Shown here piece by piece: positions 8,357 through 16,217 of a stretch of 64,000 nucleotides of DNA (its first letter is position 1; each line of letters starts with the position of its first letter). Where the stretch lies: contig NZ_CP098812.1 of NCBI RefSeq assembly GCF_036825535.1, positions 620,001 through 684,000 on the forward strand, read 5' to 3'. Origin of the DNA: Parasalinivibrio latis. GTDB taxonomy: Bacteria; Pseudomonadota; Gammaproteobacteria; Enterobacterales; Vibrionaceae. The translations under genes were made by a program, and so were the position numbers. The notes beneath the pieces are model-generated. The model was not told where the DNA came from. It saw only the letters and a program-made list of their open reading frames with translations, and ran no database searches.

Positions 8357-8380
8357 TTGGAAAGCAGGTATCCATTTTCC
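8357..8380. promoter_or_regulatory. candidate upstream activator site for hoxF
   Basis: TTGGAAAGCA, followed after ten bases by TTTTCC, gives GGAAA...TTTCC arms. The same half-site (TTGGAAAG, or CTTTCCAA on the other strand) occurs twice upstream of the second sigma-54 promoter. It lies about 120 bases upstream of the -24 element, the usual distance for an NtrC-type enhancer. Binding is inferred. Confidence 0.4.
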
Positions 8381-8481
8381 CTCAGTAAAGCGACACAAGG
8401 TTAACTGCCTGATTGATGAAGATGTAATAACAGTGACGTTATACTGATGAAAAACAACAAGAAATATAAAGCTCATTCAGT

Positions 8482-8497
8482 TGGCATCCGGATTGCA
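8482..8497 (+). promoter_or_regulatory. sigma-54 promoter of the hox operon
   Basis: TGGCAT-N5-TTGCA matches the sigma-54 -24/-12 consensus (TGGCAC-N5-TTGCW) with the invariant GG and GC at correct spacing. It points toward hoxF, leaving a leader of about 220 bases. An NtrC-family activator gene lies in the next operon. The rest of the 7922-8726 region holds the operator-like motif, a possible 55-residue frame and the LuxR-type gene's own upstream region. Confidence 0.75.
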
Positions 8498-8726
8498 TTT
8501 GTCATGACTTACCAATACAAACACCCAATAAAAAAATGAGGCTGCCAGTAAGCAGCCAGAAATTCTTCCTACCGTAAAGCATAAAAACCGGCCAGCACCG
8601 TCTGGCTGAGTGACAAGAATATTTCCAATAATCCCGGTTTTATCCGAACTCCGGGCAGGTTTCCTGCACCCTGGAAACAGCCCAACCCCGGCAGGAAGCG
8701 CCGGGCTCTGGTACAAGGAGAGATCA

Positions 8727-10568
8727 ATGAGCAATGACGTAGAGGCGATACTGTCACAGCACGGGCACCGCAGGGAGCGGTTGATTGACATGCTCTGGGC
8801 TGTGCAGCGCGCCAATGGCTATATACCTGGTTCAGCCGTACAGCAACTGGCTGATGGGCTGAACCTTTCGCCGCTGGATGTGCGTGAAACACTGTCTTTC
8901 TACCATTTCTTCCATGACAAACCTGCCGGAAAGCACAAGATTTACCTGGCTGATACCGTCATTGCCCGGATGCAAGGCTATGACGACGTGCGGCAGGCGC
9001 TTGAAGAATCGGCAGGCTGTAAGTTTGGTGATGTGAGCGAAGACGGCAGTGTCGGCCTTTTCGATACCCACTGTATCGGGCTTTCAGACCAGGAACCGGC
9101 AATGCTTGTGGATGATGTTCCTTTCACCCGCCTGACGCCTGAGAAAGTCAGGGGCATTATGTCGTCGCTGAAAGCGGGCATTCCCCCTGCTGCCATTGCA
9201 GATCCTGCCGGAAACAACAGAGAAAGTGTCGAATATGTTGATTCATTGGTGGCGTCCAATATCCAACAGGCTGGGCCGGTCTTCTTCAGGGAACCCGTTG
9301 ACCCTGCTGAGATCATTGCCGGTATTGTGACAAAACATCCGGAAGAAGTGATTGATTCCACCAGCGTCTCAAAGCTGCGCGGGCGGGGAGGGGCCGGTTT
9401 TTCAGCAGGCCTGAAATGGAAGCTCTGCCGTGCCGCGCCGGATGAAACCAAATACGTAATCTGCAACGCAGATGAAGGTGAGCCCGGCACGTTTAAAGAC
9501 AGGGTTGTCCTCACCCGGAGCCCGGAGCAGGTGTTTACCGGGATGATTGTCGCCGGGTACGCCATCGGCGCACAGGAAGGGATCATCTACCTGCGGTCGG
9601 AGTATGCCTACCTGGTGGGTTACCTGGAGAAAACCCTTTCGTCACTTCGTGAGCGAAACCTGTTGGGCAAACGCATAGGCGGGCGCGATGGCTTTGATTT
9701 TGATATCCGTATCCAGCTTGGTGCCGGGGCCTATATCTGTGGGGACGAATCGGCGCTGATTGAATCCTGCGAAGGGAAACGGGGAACGCCACGGGTGAAA
9801 CCGCCATTTCCGGTCCAGCAGGGATACCTTGGCAAGCCAACGGCCGTCAACAATGTAGAAACCTTTGCCACGGTCAGCCGGATCATGGAAAAAGGTGCGC
9901 GCTGGTACGAGGCCATGGGCACCAATGATTCTTCCGGTACCCGTCTTTTAAGTGTATCCGGCGACGTTGACCATCCCGGTATTTATGAAGTTGAGTGGGG
10001 AACAACCCTCAATGAAGTGCTGGGTAAGGTTGGAGCAAGAGATCCCAGGGCTGTGCAGGTCAGTGGGCCTTCTGGTGAGTGTGTTTCTGTCGAAAAGGAT
10101 GGTGGCCGCCGTTTTGCCTACAATGACCTTTCCTGTAACGGCTCGCTGATGGTATTCAACCACCAGCGAGACCTGCTCGAAATCGTCCGCAATTTCATGC
10201 ATTTCTTTGTAGAGGAGTCCTGCGGTATCTGTGTGCCTTGCCGTGCCGGTAACGTTGAGCTGTACAACAAAATCAATCTCATCATTGGTGGCCGAGCAGT
10301 AGAGCAGGATCTGGAAGAGATCCGCAGTTGGGCGAAAATTGTCCGCGGTGCCAGCCGCTGTGGATTAGGTACCACATCGCCCAAACCTATTCTGACTACC
10401 CTCGAAAGTTTCCCCGAAGAATACCAGCGCAAGCTGGTACAGCAGGAAGGCCCGTTGCTCGCTTCCTTTGACCTCAATGCCGCATTGGAAGGATTCGCCG
10501 TGGCCAGCGAGATGCTGTTGCCAGAGCCCGCCCCGGAAAAAGCAAGGATGCAGGAGGTATCGAAATGA
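8727..10568 (+). CDS. hoxF: NAD-reducing hydrogenase diaphorase subunit HoxF
   Basis: A 613-residue diaphorase subunit. The ATG at 8727 has AAGGAG at 8715-8720. The first 160 residues correspond to the NuoE-like thioredoxin fold, but only two of the usual four cluster cysteines are visible (around AGCKFG and THCIGL). It therefore probably holds no [2Fe-2S] centre, as reported for the Hydrogenophilus enzyme. The NuoF-like part follows: the NAD/FMN glycine-rich motif GRGGAGFSAGLKWKL, GAGAYICGDESALIES, and the [4Fe-4S] motif ESCGICVPCRAGN with a distal RCGLG. With HoxU it passes electrons from the hydrogenase module to NAD+. It is the first gene of hoxFUYHWI, and its stop overlaps hoxU by four bases. 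Confidence 0.96.
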   Translation: MSNDVEAILSQHGHRRERLIDMLWAVQRANGYIPGSAVQQLADGLNLSPLDVRETLSFYHFFHDKPAGKHKIYLADTVIARMQGYDDVRQALEESAGCKFGDVSEDGSVGLFDTHCIGLSDQEPAMLVDDVPFTRLTPEKVRGIMSSLKAGIPPAAIADPAGNNRESVEYVDSLVASNIQQAGPVFFREPVDPAEIIAGIVTKHPEEVIDSTSVSKLRGRGGAGFSAGLKWKLCRAAPDETKYVICNADEGEPGTFKDRVVLTRSPEQVFTGMIVAGYAIGAQEGIIYLRSEYAYLVGYLEKTLSSLRERNLLGKRIGGRDGFDFDIRIQLGAGAYICGDESALIESCEGKRGTPRVKPPFPVQQGYLGKPTAVNNVETFATVSRIMEKGARWYEAMGTNDSSGTRLLSVSGDVDHPGIYEVEWGTTLNEVLGKVGARDPRAVQVSGPSGECVSVEKDGGRRFAYNDLSCNGSLMVFNHQRDLLEIVRNFMHFFVEESCGICVPCRAGNVELYNKINLIIGGRAVEQDLEEIRSWAKIVRGASRCGLGTTSPKPILTTLESFPEEYQRKLVQQEGPLLASFDLNAALEGFAVASEMLLPEPAPEKARMQEVSK

Positions 10569-11290
10569 CAATCAAGCTGACCATCGACGGGAAGGAAGTG
10601 ACAGCCGAACCCGGCCAGATGCTGGTGGATGTAGCCCATGACAACGGGGTGTATATCCCGACGCTCTGTTACCAGAGGGGCGAGCCTTGCCTGGGAACCT
10701 GCCGGGTCTGTACCTGTAAGGTCAACGGTAACAATGCCGCGTCGTGTACCGTTCCGGTGACGGACGGCATGACCGTGGAAGTGAACGAGCCGGAAACCGC
10801 AGATATCCGCAAGGCACTGGTGGAAATGCTGTTTGTGGAAGGAAAACACAACTGCCCGAGTTGCGAGAAAAGCGGGCGCTGTGATCTCCAGGCGGTGGGG
10901 TATGAAACCGGCATGATGGTGTCTCGCTTCCCGTACCGGTTCCCGGTGACCGAAACGGATTTCCGTTCCCAAAAAATCTGGCTTGAGCGCGACCGCTGCA
11001 TCTTCTGTCAGCGATGTGTGGAGTTTGTCCGTGACGAAGAAACCGGCCAGAAGATTTTCAACATTGATGACCGTGGTACCCATGCCCGGATCGAAATCGA
11101 CGTTGCCCTTGCGGACAAAATGAGTGACGGGCAGGTACAGGAAGCCATGGAGTTGTGCCCGGTTGGCTGCATCCTCAAAAAAGCCGTGGGCTTTGATGCA
11201 CCGATTGGTGGGCGGAAATATGAGCTTGAAACAGTGCGGGAACGTGCACTGGCTGACGGGCAGCAAACCGGCGGGGAGGATGGACAATGA
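10565..11290 (+). CDS. hoxU: NAD-reducing hydrogenase diaphorase subunit HoxU
   Basis: A 241-residue electron-transfer subunit, homologous to the N-terminus of NuoG. It has a plant-ferredoxin-type [2Fe-2S] motif (CYQRGEPCLGTCRVCTCKV with a later Cys), a His-Cys3 [4Fe-4S] motif (HNCPSCEKSGRCDLQ), and ferredoxin-type cysteines CIFCQRCVEF with CPVGC near the end. It wires the clusters of HoxY to the flavin of HoxF. ATGA overlaps join it to hoxF and hoxY, which indicates translational coupling. Confidence 0.96.
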   Translation: MTIKLTIDGKEVTAEPGQMLVDVAHDNGVYIPTLCYQRGEPCLGTCRVCTCKVNGNNAASCTVPVTDGMTVEVNEPETADIRKALVEMLFVEGKHNCPSCEKSGRCDLQAVGYETGMMVSRFPYRFPVTETDFRSQKIWLERDRCIFCQRCVEFVRDEETGQKIFNIDDRGTHARIEIDVALADKMSDGQVQEAMELCPVGCILKKAVGFDAPIGGRKYELETVRERALADGQQTGGEDGQ

Positions 11291-11946
11291 GTACGGATGC
11301 ACTGAGAGCCAATCATGGCTTTGAGGGTAATGAAACGGATGTGGTGTATTCCCACGAGTTGCCAAGGACGCCGTTGGATGAGGAAACAAAGGCGCTGCGG
11401 GAAGACAAAATCCAGGTAGCGATGATTGGCCTTTGCGGCTGCTGGGGGTGCACCCTGTCATTCCTCGATATGGACAGCAGAATTGTTGGGCTGCTGGATA
11501 AAGTTGCCATAACCCGGTCTTCCATCACCGACATCAAACGGATACCGCACCGGTGTACGGTCGGCTTTGTGGAAGGGGGCATTGCCAATGAGGAGAACAT
11601 CGAAACACTGGAACACTTCCGGGAAAACTGCGACATTCTGATTTCCGTCGGGGCCTGTGCGGTCTGGGGTGGCGTGCCCGCCATGCGTAACCAGGTTTCC
11701 CTGACGGAATGCCTTGATGAAGCCTACATTTCTTCTGCCACCCGGCCACCCGGTTCAGAAAATGTCATTCCCCACGTTGATGTCCCGCGCATTACCACCA
11801 AAGTGTACCCGGCCCATGAAGTGGTGAAGATGGACTACTTCATACCCGGTTGCCCGCCGGACGGTGACGCCATCTTCAAGGTGCTGGACGATCTGATAAG
11901 CGGGCGCGACGTTGATCTCCCTTCATCCATTAACCGGTACGACTGA
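11287..11946 (+). CDS. hoxY: NAD-reducing hydrogenase small subunit HoxY
   Basis: A 219-residue small subunit of the group 3d hydrogenase. GLCGCWGCTLSFLDMDSR places cysteines at about residues 50, 52 and 55 near the proximal [4Fe-4S] cluster. GACAVWGGVPAMRN and FIPGCPPDGDAIF supply the remaining ligands. The first 40 residues precede the conserved core and contain the SHELPRTPLDEE segment that Ralstonia HoxY also has, so the start looks right. There is no Tat signal; the enzyme is cytoplasmic. Confidence 0.95.
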   Translation: MSTDALRANHGFEGNETDVVYSHELPRTPLDEETKALREDKIQVAMIGLCGCWGCTLSFLDMDSRIVGLLDKVAITRSSITDIKRIPHRCTVGFVEGGIANEENIETLEHFRENCDILISVGACAVWGGVPAMRNQVSLTECLDEAYISSATRPPGSENVIPHVDVPRITTKVYPAHEVVKMDYFIPGCPPDGDAIFKVLDDLISGRDVDLPSSINRYD

Positions 11947-11961
11947 ATTAGCGAGGCAAAC

Positions 11962-13428
11962 ATGAGCAGAACATTGGTTATCGATCCGGTTACCCGGATT
12001 GAAGGACACGGAAAAGTGACACTGCAGCTTGATGAACAGAACCGGGTAAAGGATGCCAGGCTACAGGTAGTTGAATTCCGTGGGTTTGAACGTTTTATCC
12101 AGGGACACCCATACTGGGAAGCCCCGATGCTGTTACAGAGAATTTGCGGCATCTGCTTTGTCAGCCACCACCTGTGCGGGGCAAAAGCCTTGGATGACGT
12201 GGTGGGTGTCGGGCTGAAAGACGGCATCCAGATGTTGCCGACCCCTGAGAAAATGCGCCGTCTGGGCCACTATGCCCAGCAGCTCCAGTCCCATGTCACC
12301 GCCTATTTCTACCTGATTGCCCCGGAGATGGTATTCGGTATTGATGCTGCCCCGGAGAAACGGAACATCATCGGTCTTGCGGAAGCCAACCCGGATTTGG
12401 TCAAACGGGTTATCGAGCTTCGCCGTTGGGGGCAGGAGCTTATCGTTGCCGTGCTGGGAAAACGGATGCATGGCATAAGCTCGGTACCGGGTGGGGTAAA
12501 CAACAACCTCAGTACTGAGCAGAGGGACAGGTTTCTAAAAGGCGCGGATGACCTGCTGTCCATCGATCAGGTTATCGACTATGCGCAGGATGCCCTCAAC
12601 CTGTTTTACGACTACCACGAAAAACACCGTATGGAGATAGACAACTTTGGTATCACCAAGGCCCTGGACATGTGTCTGGTGGACGACAACGGTGACGTGG
12701 ATTACTACCACGGCAAAATGCGCGTGATTGATGAAGACAAGAATATCGTGCTGGAAACGGACTACCACGATTACCTCGACCATTTCTCAGAAGCCACCGA
12801 GGAGTGGAGCTACATGAAGTTCCCTTACCTCAAGGCACTGGGAAGGGAGGCCGGTTCGGTAAGGGTCGGGCCACTTGCCAGGCTGAATGTCACCCGCCGC
12901 TACAATACCCCACTGGCACAGGCTGCCCTTGAACGCTTCCAGGACTACACCCAGGGCAAGGTGAACAATATGACCCTGCACACTAACTGGGCGAGGGCAA
13001 TAGAGATCCTCCATTCAGCGGAGCTGATTAAAGAGCTCCTCAACGACCCAGACCTCCAGGGCAGCAACCTGATCATCACGCCGGGGAAAAATGCCTGGAC
13101 GGGGGAAGGCGTCGGGGTCGTCGAGGCACCAAGGGGAACATTGCTTCACCACTACCGGGCCGATGAGGCAGGCAATATGACCTACGCCAACCTGATTGTA
13201 TCAACCACCCAGAACAACAAAGCCATGAACCGGACGGTACAGGCCGTTGCCCAGGAGTGGGTATCCGGAAAACCGGAGATCACCGAAGGCATGATGAATG
13301 CCATTGAGGTGGGGATCCGTGCCTATGACCCTTGCCTGAGCTGCGCGACCCACGCTATGGGGCAGATGCCGTTGCAGGTCACCCTGATTGATGCAGACGA
13401 GAAGATGCTTGATGAAAAGTACCGTTGA
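11962..13428 (+). CDS. hoxH: NAD-reducing hydrogenase large subunit HoxH
   Basis: A 488-residue catalytic subunit. The four cysteines that bind the NiFe(CN)2CO centre are visible: C62 and C65 in RICGICFVSHH, and C458 and C461 in DPCLSCATH. A 24-residue C-terminal extension after His464 (starting AMGQMPLQ) would be cut off by HoxW once nickel is in place. The enzyme splits H2 in the cytoplasm and, with HoxFUY, reduces NAD+. The next gene, hoxW, starts inside the last 17 bases of this one. Confidence 0.96.
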   Translation: MSRTLVIDPVTRIEGHGKVTLQLDEQNRVKDARLQVVEFRGFERFIQGHPYWEAPMLLQRICGICFVSHHLCGAKALDDVVGVGLKDGIQMLPTPEKMRRLGHYAQQLQSHVTAYFYLIAPEMVFGIDAAPEKRNIIGLAEANPDLVKRVIELRRWGQELIVAVLGKRMHGISSVPGGVNNNLSTEQRDRFLKGADDLLSIDQVIDYAQDALNLFYDYHEKHRMEIDNFGITKALDMCLVDDNGDVDYYHGKMRVIDEDKNIVLETDYHDYLDHFSEATEEWSYMKFPYLKALGREAGSVRVGPLARLNVTRRYNTPLAQAALERFQDYTQGKVNNMTLHTNWARAIEILHSAELIKELLNDPDLQGSNLIITPGKNAWTGEGVGVVEAPRGTLLHHYRADEAGNMTYANLIVSTTQNNKAMNRTVQAVAQEWVSGKPEITEGMMNAIEVGIRAYDPCLSCATHAMGQMPLQVTLIDADEKMLDEKYR

Positions 13429-13912
13429 TTTCCCGTCCCTGGACCGTTTTGACCTTATCTATGGCATTGGGAATATCGGCAGGCAGGATGACGGGATCGG
13501 CTGGGCTTTTGTTGATGCCGTAGAAGAGCAGGGGTTATCCGATGCAAAGCTGATACGTCACTACCAGCTGTTTTTTGAGGATGTAGACCTTATCCGGCGG
13601 TACAACCGTGTGTTGTTTGTGGATGCGACTAAAGCGGTACAAACCAGCAGTTTTGCTGTTGAACGGGTTATCCCAAAGCTGGATGACAGCTTTACCTCCC
13701 ACGCCATCTCTGTGCAGACCATCGTGGCCATGTGTCACCAGTGCTACCGGGTTTTCCCTGAAGTATGGCTGTTGACGGTCAGGGGGTATGAATGGGAACT
13801 CAAACTGGGCCTGACCGCCGGTGCAGCGCAGAACCTGTCAGCAGCGCTGGATGGGGTGAAGGGCAAGGGATTAACCAAAGCCGAGCCTGTCCCACAACGG
13901 GCTGGCCTTTGA
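13412..13912 (+). CDS. hoxW: HoxH C-terminal maturation protease HoxW
   Basis: A 166-residue hydrogenase maturation endopeptidase. IYGIGNIGRQDDGIGWAFVDAVE carries the family G-N-x-x-R-x-D-D-G motif with a nickel-sensing Asp, and VLFVDATKA the second conserved Asp. I chose the ATG at 13412 (MKSTVDFPSL), which has GACGAGAAG upstream and gives the same length as Ralstonia HoxW. The protease removes the C-terminal peptide of HoxH after metal insertion. It overlaps the hoxH end. Confidence 0.9.
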   Translation: MKSTVDFPSLDRFDLIYGIGNIGRQDDGIGWAFVDAVEEQGLSDAKLIRHYQLFFEDVDLIRRYNRVLFVDATKAVQTSSFAVERVIPKLDDSFTSHAISVQTIVAMCHQCYRVFPEVWLLTVRGYEWELKLGLTAGAAQNLSAALDGVKGKGLTKAEPVPQRAGL

Positions 13913-13942
13913 ACCGACGAATTTGTTTGGAAGGATACGACC

Positions 13943-14446
13943 ATGAATAAACCGAATGTAGAAAGCATTGCCCGGCTGATAATGGATGCGCCGATAGGCC
14001 AGTACATAGGTGAATCCGGTGCCCAGGTACTGGCACAGCATGCAGCCCGGGAAATCAAAGTCAGTAACGGGGATTTTCTTTACCGGGAAGGTGACGCTGC
14101 CAATTCATTTTTTATCGTTATGTCAGGGCGGCTGGCATTTTGCAAAGAGAACAAGGGCTCAACCAAGACCAGTTTGCTGCACGTATTGGAACAAGGAGAC
14201 CTTATCGGCGAGCTCAGTTTTATCGACCATGATCCCAGGACAGTATCTGTCCAGGCTCTGGGTGATGCCGCTGTACTTTGTTTTGAGCGGGGAGATATTG
14301 ACCCGCTTATCGAATCCCACCCCAAAGTCGTGTTTGATTTTATGCGCGCGGTGGTACGCCGTGTACACCACACGGTTTCAGCCATCGGCCAGCAGCAGGC
14401 TGAATTGGCGGACTACATTGCCACTGGCGGGCGCGGCCGGTACTGA
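13943..14446 (+). CDS. hoxI: HoxI-like subunit with cyclic-nucleotide-binding fold
   Basis: A 167-residue protein with a complete cNMP-binding beta-roll: GDFLYREGDAANSFFIVMSGRLAF, then LLHVLEQGDLIGELSFIDHDPRTVSVQALGDAAVLCF. It has no DNA-binding domain. Its length and its position after hoxW match HoxI of Ralstonia eutropha, an accessory subunit that binds the diaphorase as a dimer and provides an NADPH-responsive activation site. The alternative is a free cNMP sensor. Context strongly favours HoxI. Confidence 0.88.
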   Translation: MNKPNVESIARLIMDAPIGQYIGESGAQVLAQHAAREIKVSNGDFLYREGDAANSFFIVMSGRLAFCKENKGSTKTSLLHVLEQGDLIGELSFIDHDPRTVSVQALGDAAVLCFERGDIDPLIESHPKVVFDFMRAVVRRVHHTVSAIGQQQAELADYIATGGRGRY

Positions 14447-14574
14447 CCCAAAAAACCTGTTCCACCCAGACTTCCGGTTCCATCTTGCCTGCCCTCTCGT
14501 GGGTAAGGTGGCTTTTTCTTTAATGACAGCGAGTTATGTGTTTTTTGAGGTGGCTTGTACACCTTTTTAAGCTT

Positions 14575-14598
14575 TTGGATCATGACTGGAATACCAGC
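14575..14598 (+). repeat. 24-bp intergenic repeat, copy 2
   Basis: Identical to the sequence at 5880-5903, with CTGG-N4-CCAG at its core. It lies after the hox operon and 256 bases before the -24 element of the hyp operon promoter. The gap 14447-14934 also contains an AT-rich stretch, the inverted repeat at 14696 and the sigma-54 promoter, but no gene I can support. Confidence 0.6.
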
Positions 14599-14695
14599 TA
14601 ATTAAATCTTGTTTGACTATTTTAATGGTCATCAATGCAAGAAATATAGGTTTTGAAACAGGGCAAGCCAGACCCCCATTTATTGAAAGACTCCA

Positions 14696-14745
14696 TGGAA
14701 AGATACTTTCCAATCTAATTAATAAGATGGTTATTTACTTTCCAA
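14696..14745. promoter_or_regulatory. candidate enhancer sites of the hyp operon activator
   Basis: TGGAAAG-ATA-CTTTCCA (14696-14712) is a perfect 7+3+7 inverted repeat. The half-site TACTTTCCAA is repeated at 14736-14745, 32 bases (about three helical turns) downstream. Both lie 110-150 bases before the -24 element, where enhancer sites of NtrC-type activators normally sit. A matching half-site precedes the hoxF promoter. Confidence 0.5.
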
Positions 14746-14853
14746 ATCAGACTGCATGTGTAAATAATTTGTTTGTTAAATGTTGTTTTGGTGTGTTTCC
14801 GGTGCCGCGTAAGTTAAGGGGTGCCATGTGGGTTTAGGCAATTAAAGGAAGAT

Positions 14854-14869
14854 TGGCTCACTCCTTGCT
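14854..14869 (+). promoter_or_regulatory. sigma-54 promoter of the hyp/regulatory hydrogenase operon
   Basis: TGGCTC-N5-TTGCT keeps the GG and GC dinucleotides of the -24/-12 elements at exact spacing and lies 66 bases before hypA. It would drive hypA and probably the whole run to the histidine kinase gene, because gaps between these genes are short throughout. Confidence 0.7.
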
Positions 14870-14934
14870 GTAACAGACTGTCAGCCATAGGAAATACATT
14901 CTCAATCAGGGACAAGACAAGGAATTACAGACGC

Positions 14935-15276
14935 ATGCATGAGATGTCGCTGTGCGAAAGCATCGTTCAGACACTGGAGCAGGAAGCGAGGGCGCAGCAA
15001 TTCAACCGGGTGAAAACTGTCTGGCTGGAAATCGGGATGCTGGCAGGTGTGGAAACAGACGCCATGCGTTTCTGTTTCGACGTAGTGACCAACGGCACCC
15101 TGGCCGCCGGTGCGGCACTTGAAATTGATGAGCTCCCCGGACAGGGATGGTGTTTGCAGTGTGAAAAGACAGTTGCCATGACTGCGCGTTATGACACCTG
15201 CCCGGAATGCGGCGGAGCGGGGCTGATGTTGACAGCCGGCGACGAAATGCGAATCAAGGAAGTGGAGGTTGAGTGA
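14935..15276 (+). CDS. hypA: hydrogenase nickel-insertion protein HypA
   Basis: A 113-residue protein starting MHEMSLCESIVQTLEQEA. The MHE start is diagnostic because His2 binds nickel. The zinc site is formed by WCLQC and DTCPEC. The frame is open further upstream, but AAGGAATT precedes the ATG at 14935. HypA hands nickel to the hydrogenase large subunit with HypB. Its stop overlaps the hypB start (TGATG). Confidence 0.95.
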   Translation: MHEMSLCESIVQTLEQEARAQQFNRVKTVWLEIGMLAGVETDAMRFCFDVVTNGTLAAGAALEIDELPGQGWCLQCEKTVAMTARYDTCPECGGAGLMLTAGDEMRIKEVEVE

Positions 15277-16217
15277 TGTGTACAGTATGTGGTTGCGGTG
15301 AAGGACAGGTAAAGATTGAAGGCCACCACGGCCATGAAATGAACGGCCACCATGGCCATGATCACAGTGATCATGACCCCAATGAGCAGGGACATCACCA
15401 TCATCACCACGCCGGTGAAGATACCGTTGAAACAGAGGGTACCCACCACTATGGCAAGGGGGCGGCGGGTGCGCATGCACCGGGGCTCAGCCAGGCGCGC
15501 ATGGTACAGATAGAGCAGGATATTCTCGGTAAAAATGACCGATATGCTGCGGCCAACCGGGCCCGCTTTTCACAGTCAGCACAACTGGTGCTGAACCTGG
15601 TTTCCAGTCCCGGTTCCGGCAAAACCACCCTGCTGACCGAAACCCTTACCTACCTCAAAGAAACCATGCCGGTTGCCGTCATTGAAGGGGACCAGCAAAC
15701 CGCCAACGATGCTGAGCGTATCCGGGCTACCGGTGTCAAAGCGGTACAGGTAAATACCGGCAAAGGCTGTCACCTTGATGCCCATATGGTAGGCCATGCC
15801 CTGGATTCACTGGCGCTGCCGGATTACGGGATCCTGTTTATTGAAAACGTAGGCAACCTCGTTTGCCCGGCAGCCTTCGATCTGGGTGAAGCACACAAAG
15901 TGGCGATCCTGTCGGTCACCGAAGGTGAAGACAAGCCGATAAAATACCCGGATATGTTTGCAGCGGCAGATTTGGTGCTGCTTAACAAGATTGACCTGCT
16001 GCCCCATCTCAGTTTCGACCTCGGCCGGTGCCGGGACTACCTCAAGGCAGTTAACCCCAATGCGGAGATCCTGGAAGTGTCAGCGACGTCCGGGGAGGGG
16101 ATGGATGAATGGTTTGCCTGGCTTTCAGATAACCGCAGGGCTTTGCTGGAAGCGCGGCGGGACAAACTGCAGACACAGCTGGATGCCATTGCTATCCAGC
16201 TTGAGGCGGCCGGCTGA
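15276..16217 (+). CDS. hypB: nickel-binding GTPase HypB
   Basis: A 313-residue G3E-family GTPase. It begins MCTVCGCGEG, the high-affinity nickel motif. A histidine-rich stretch at about residues 20-60 (HHGHEMNGHHGHDHSDHD, later six His in a row) would store nickel. The GTPase motifs are SSPGSGKTTLL (P-loop), EGDQQTANDAERI, and NKIDLLPHL. It works with HypA to insert nickel. The ATG at 15276 is preferred over a GTG one codon earlier, because hydrogenase HypB proteins start at MCxxC. Confidence 0.96.
   Translation: MCTVCGCGEGQVKIEGHHGHEMNGHHGHDHSDHDPNEQGHHHHHHAGEDTVETEGTHHYGKGAAGAHAPGLSQARMVQIEQDILGKNDRYAAANRARFSQSAQLVLNLVSSPGSGKTTLLTETLTYLKETMPVAVIEGDQQTANDAERIRATGVKAVQVNTGKGCHLDAHMVGHALDSLALPDYGILFIENVGNLVCPAAFDLGEAHKVAILSVTEGEDKPIKYPDMFAAADLVLLNKIDLLPHLSFDLGRCRDYLKAVNPNAEILEVSATSGEGMDEWFAWLSDNRRALLEARRDKLQTQLDAIAIQLEAAG

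Noticed and set aside
10118..11461. A 447-codon open frame on the minus strand opposite hoxU and hoxF
   Set aside because: It lies wholly antisense to hoxF, hoxU and hoxY, whose motifs are unmistakable. Its protein is rich in His, Pro and Arg without any family motif, as expected of a shadow frame in GC-rich DNA.
14447..14934. A gene in the gap between hoxI and hypA
   Set aside because: Short frames there lack ribosome sites and conserved motifs; the region is AT-rich and carries regulatory sites instead.
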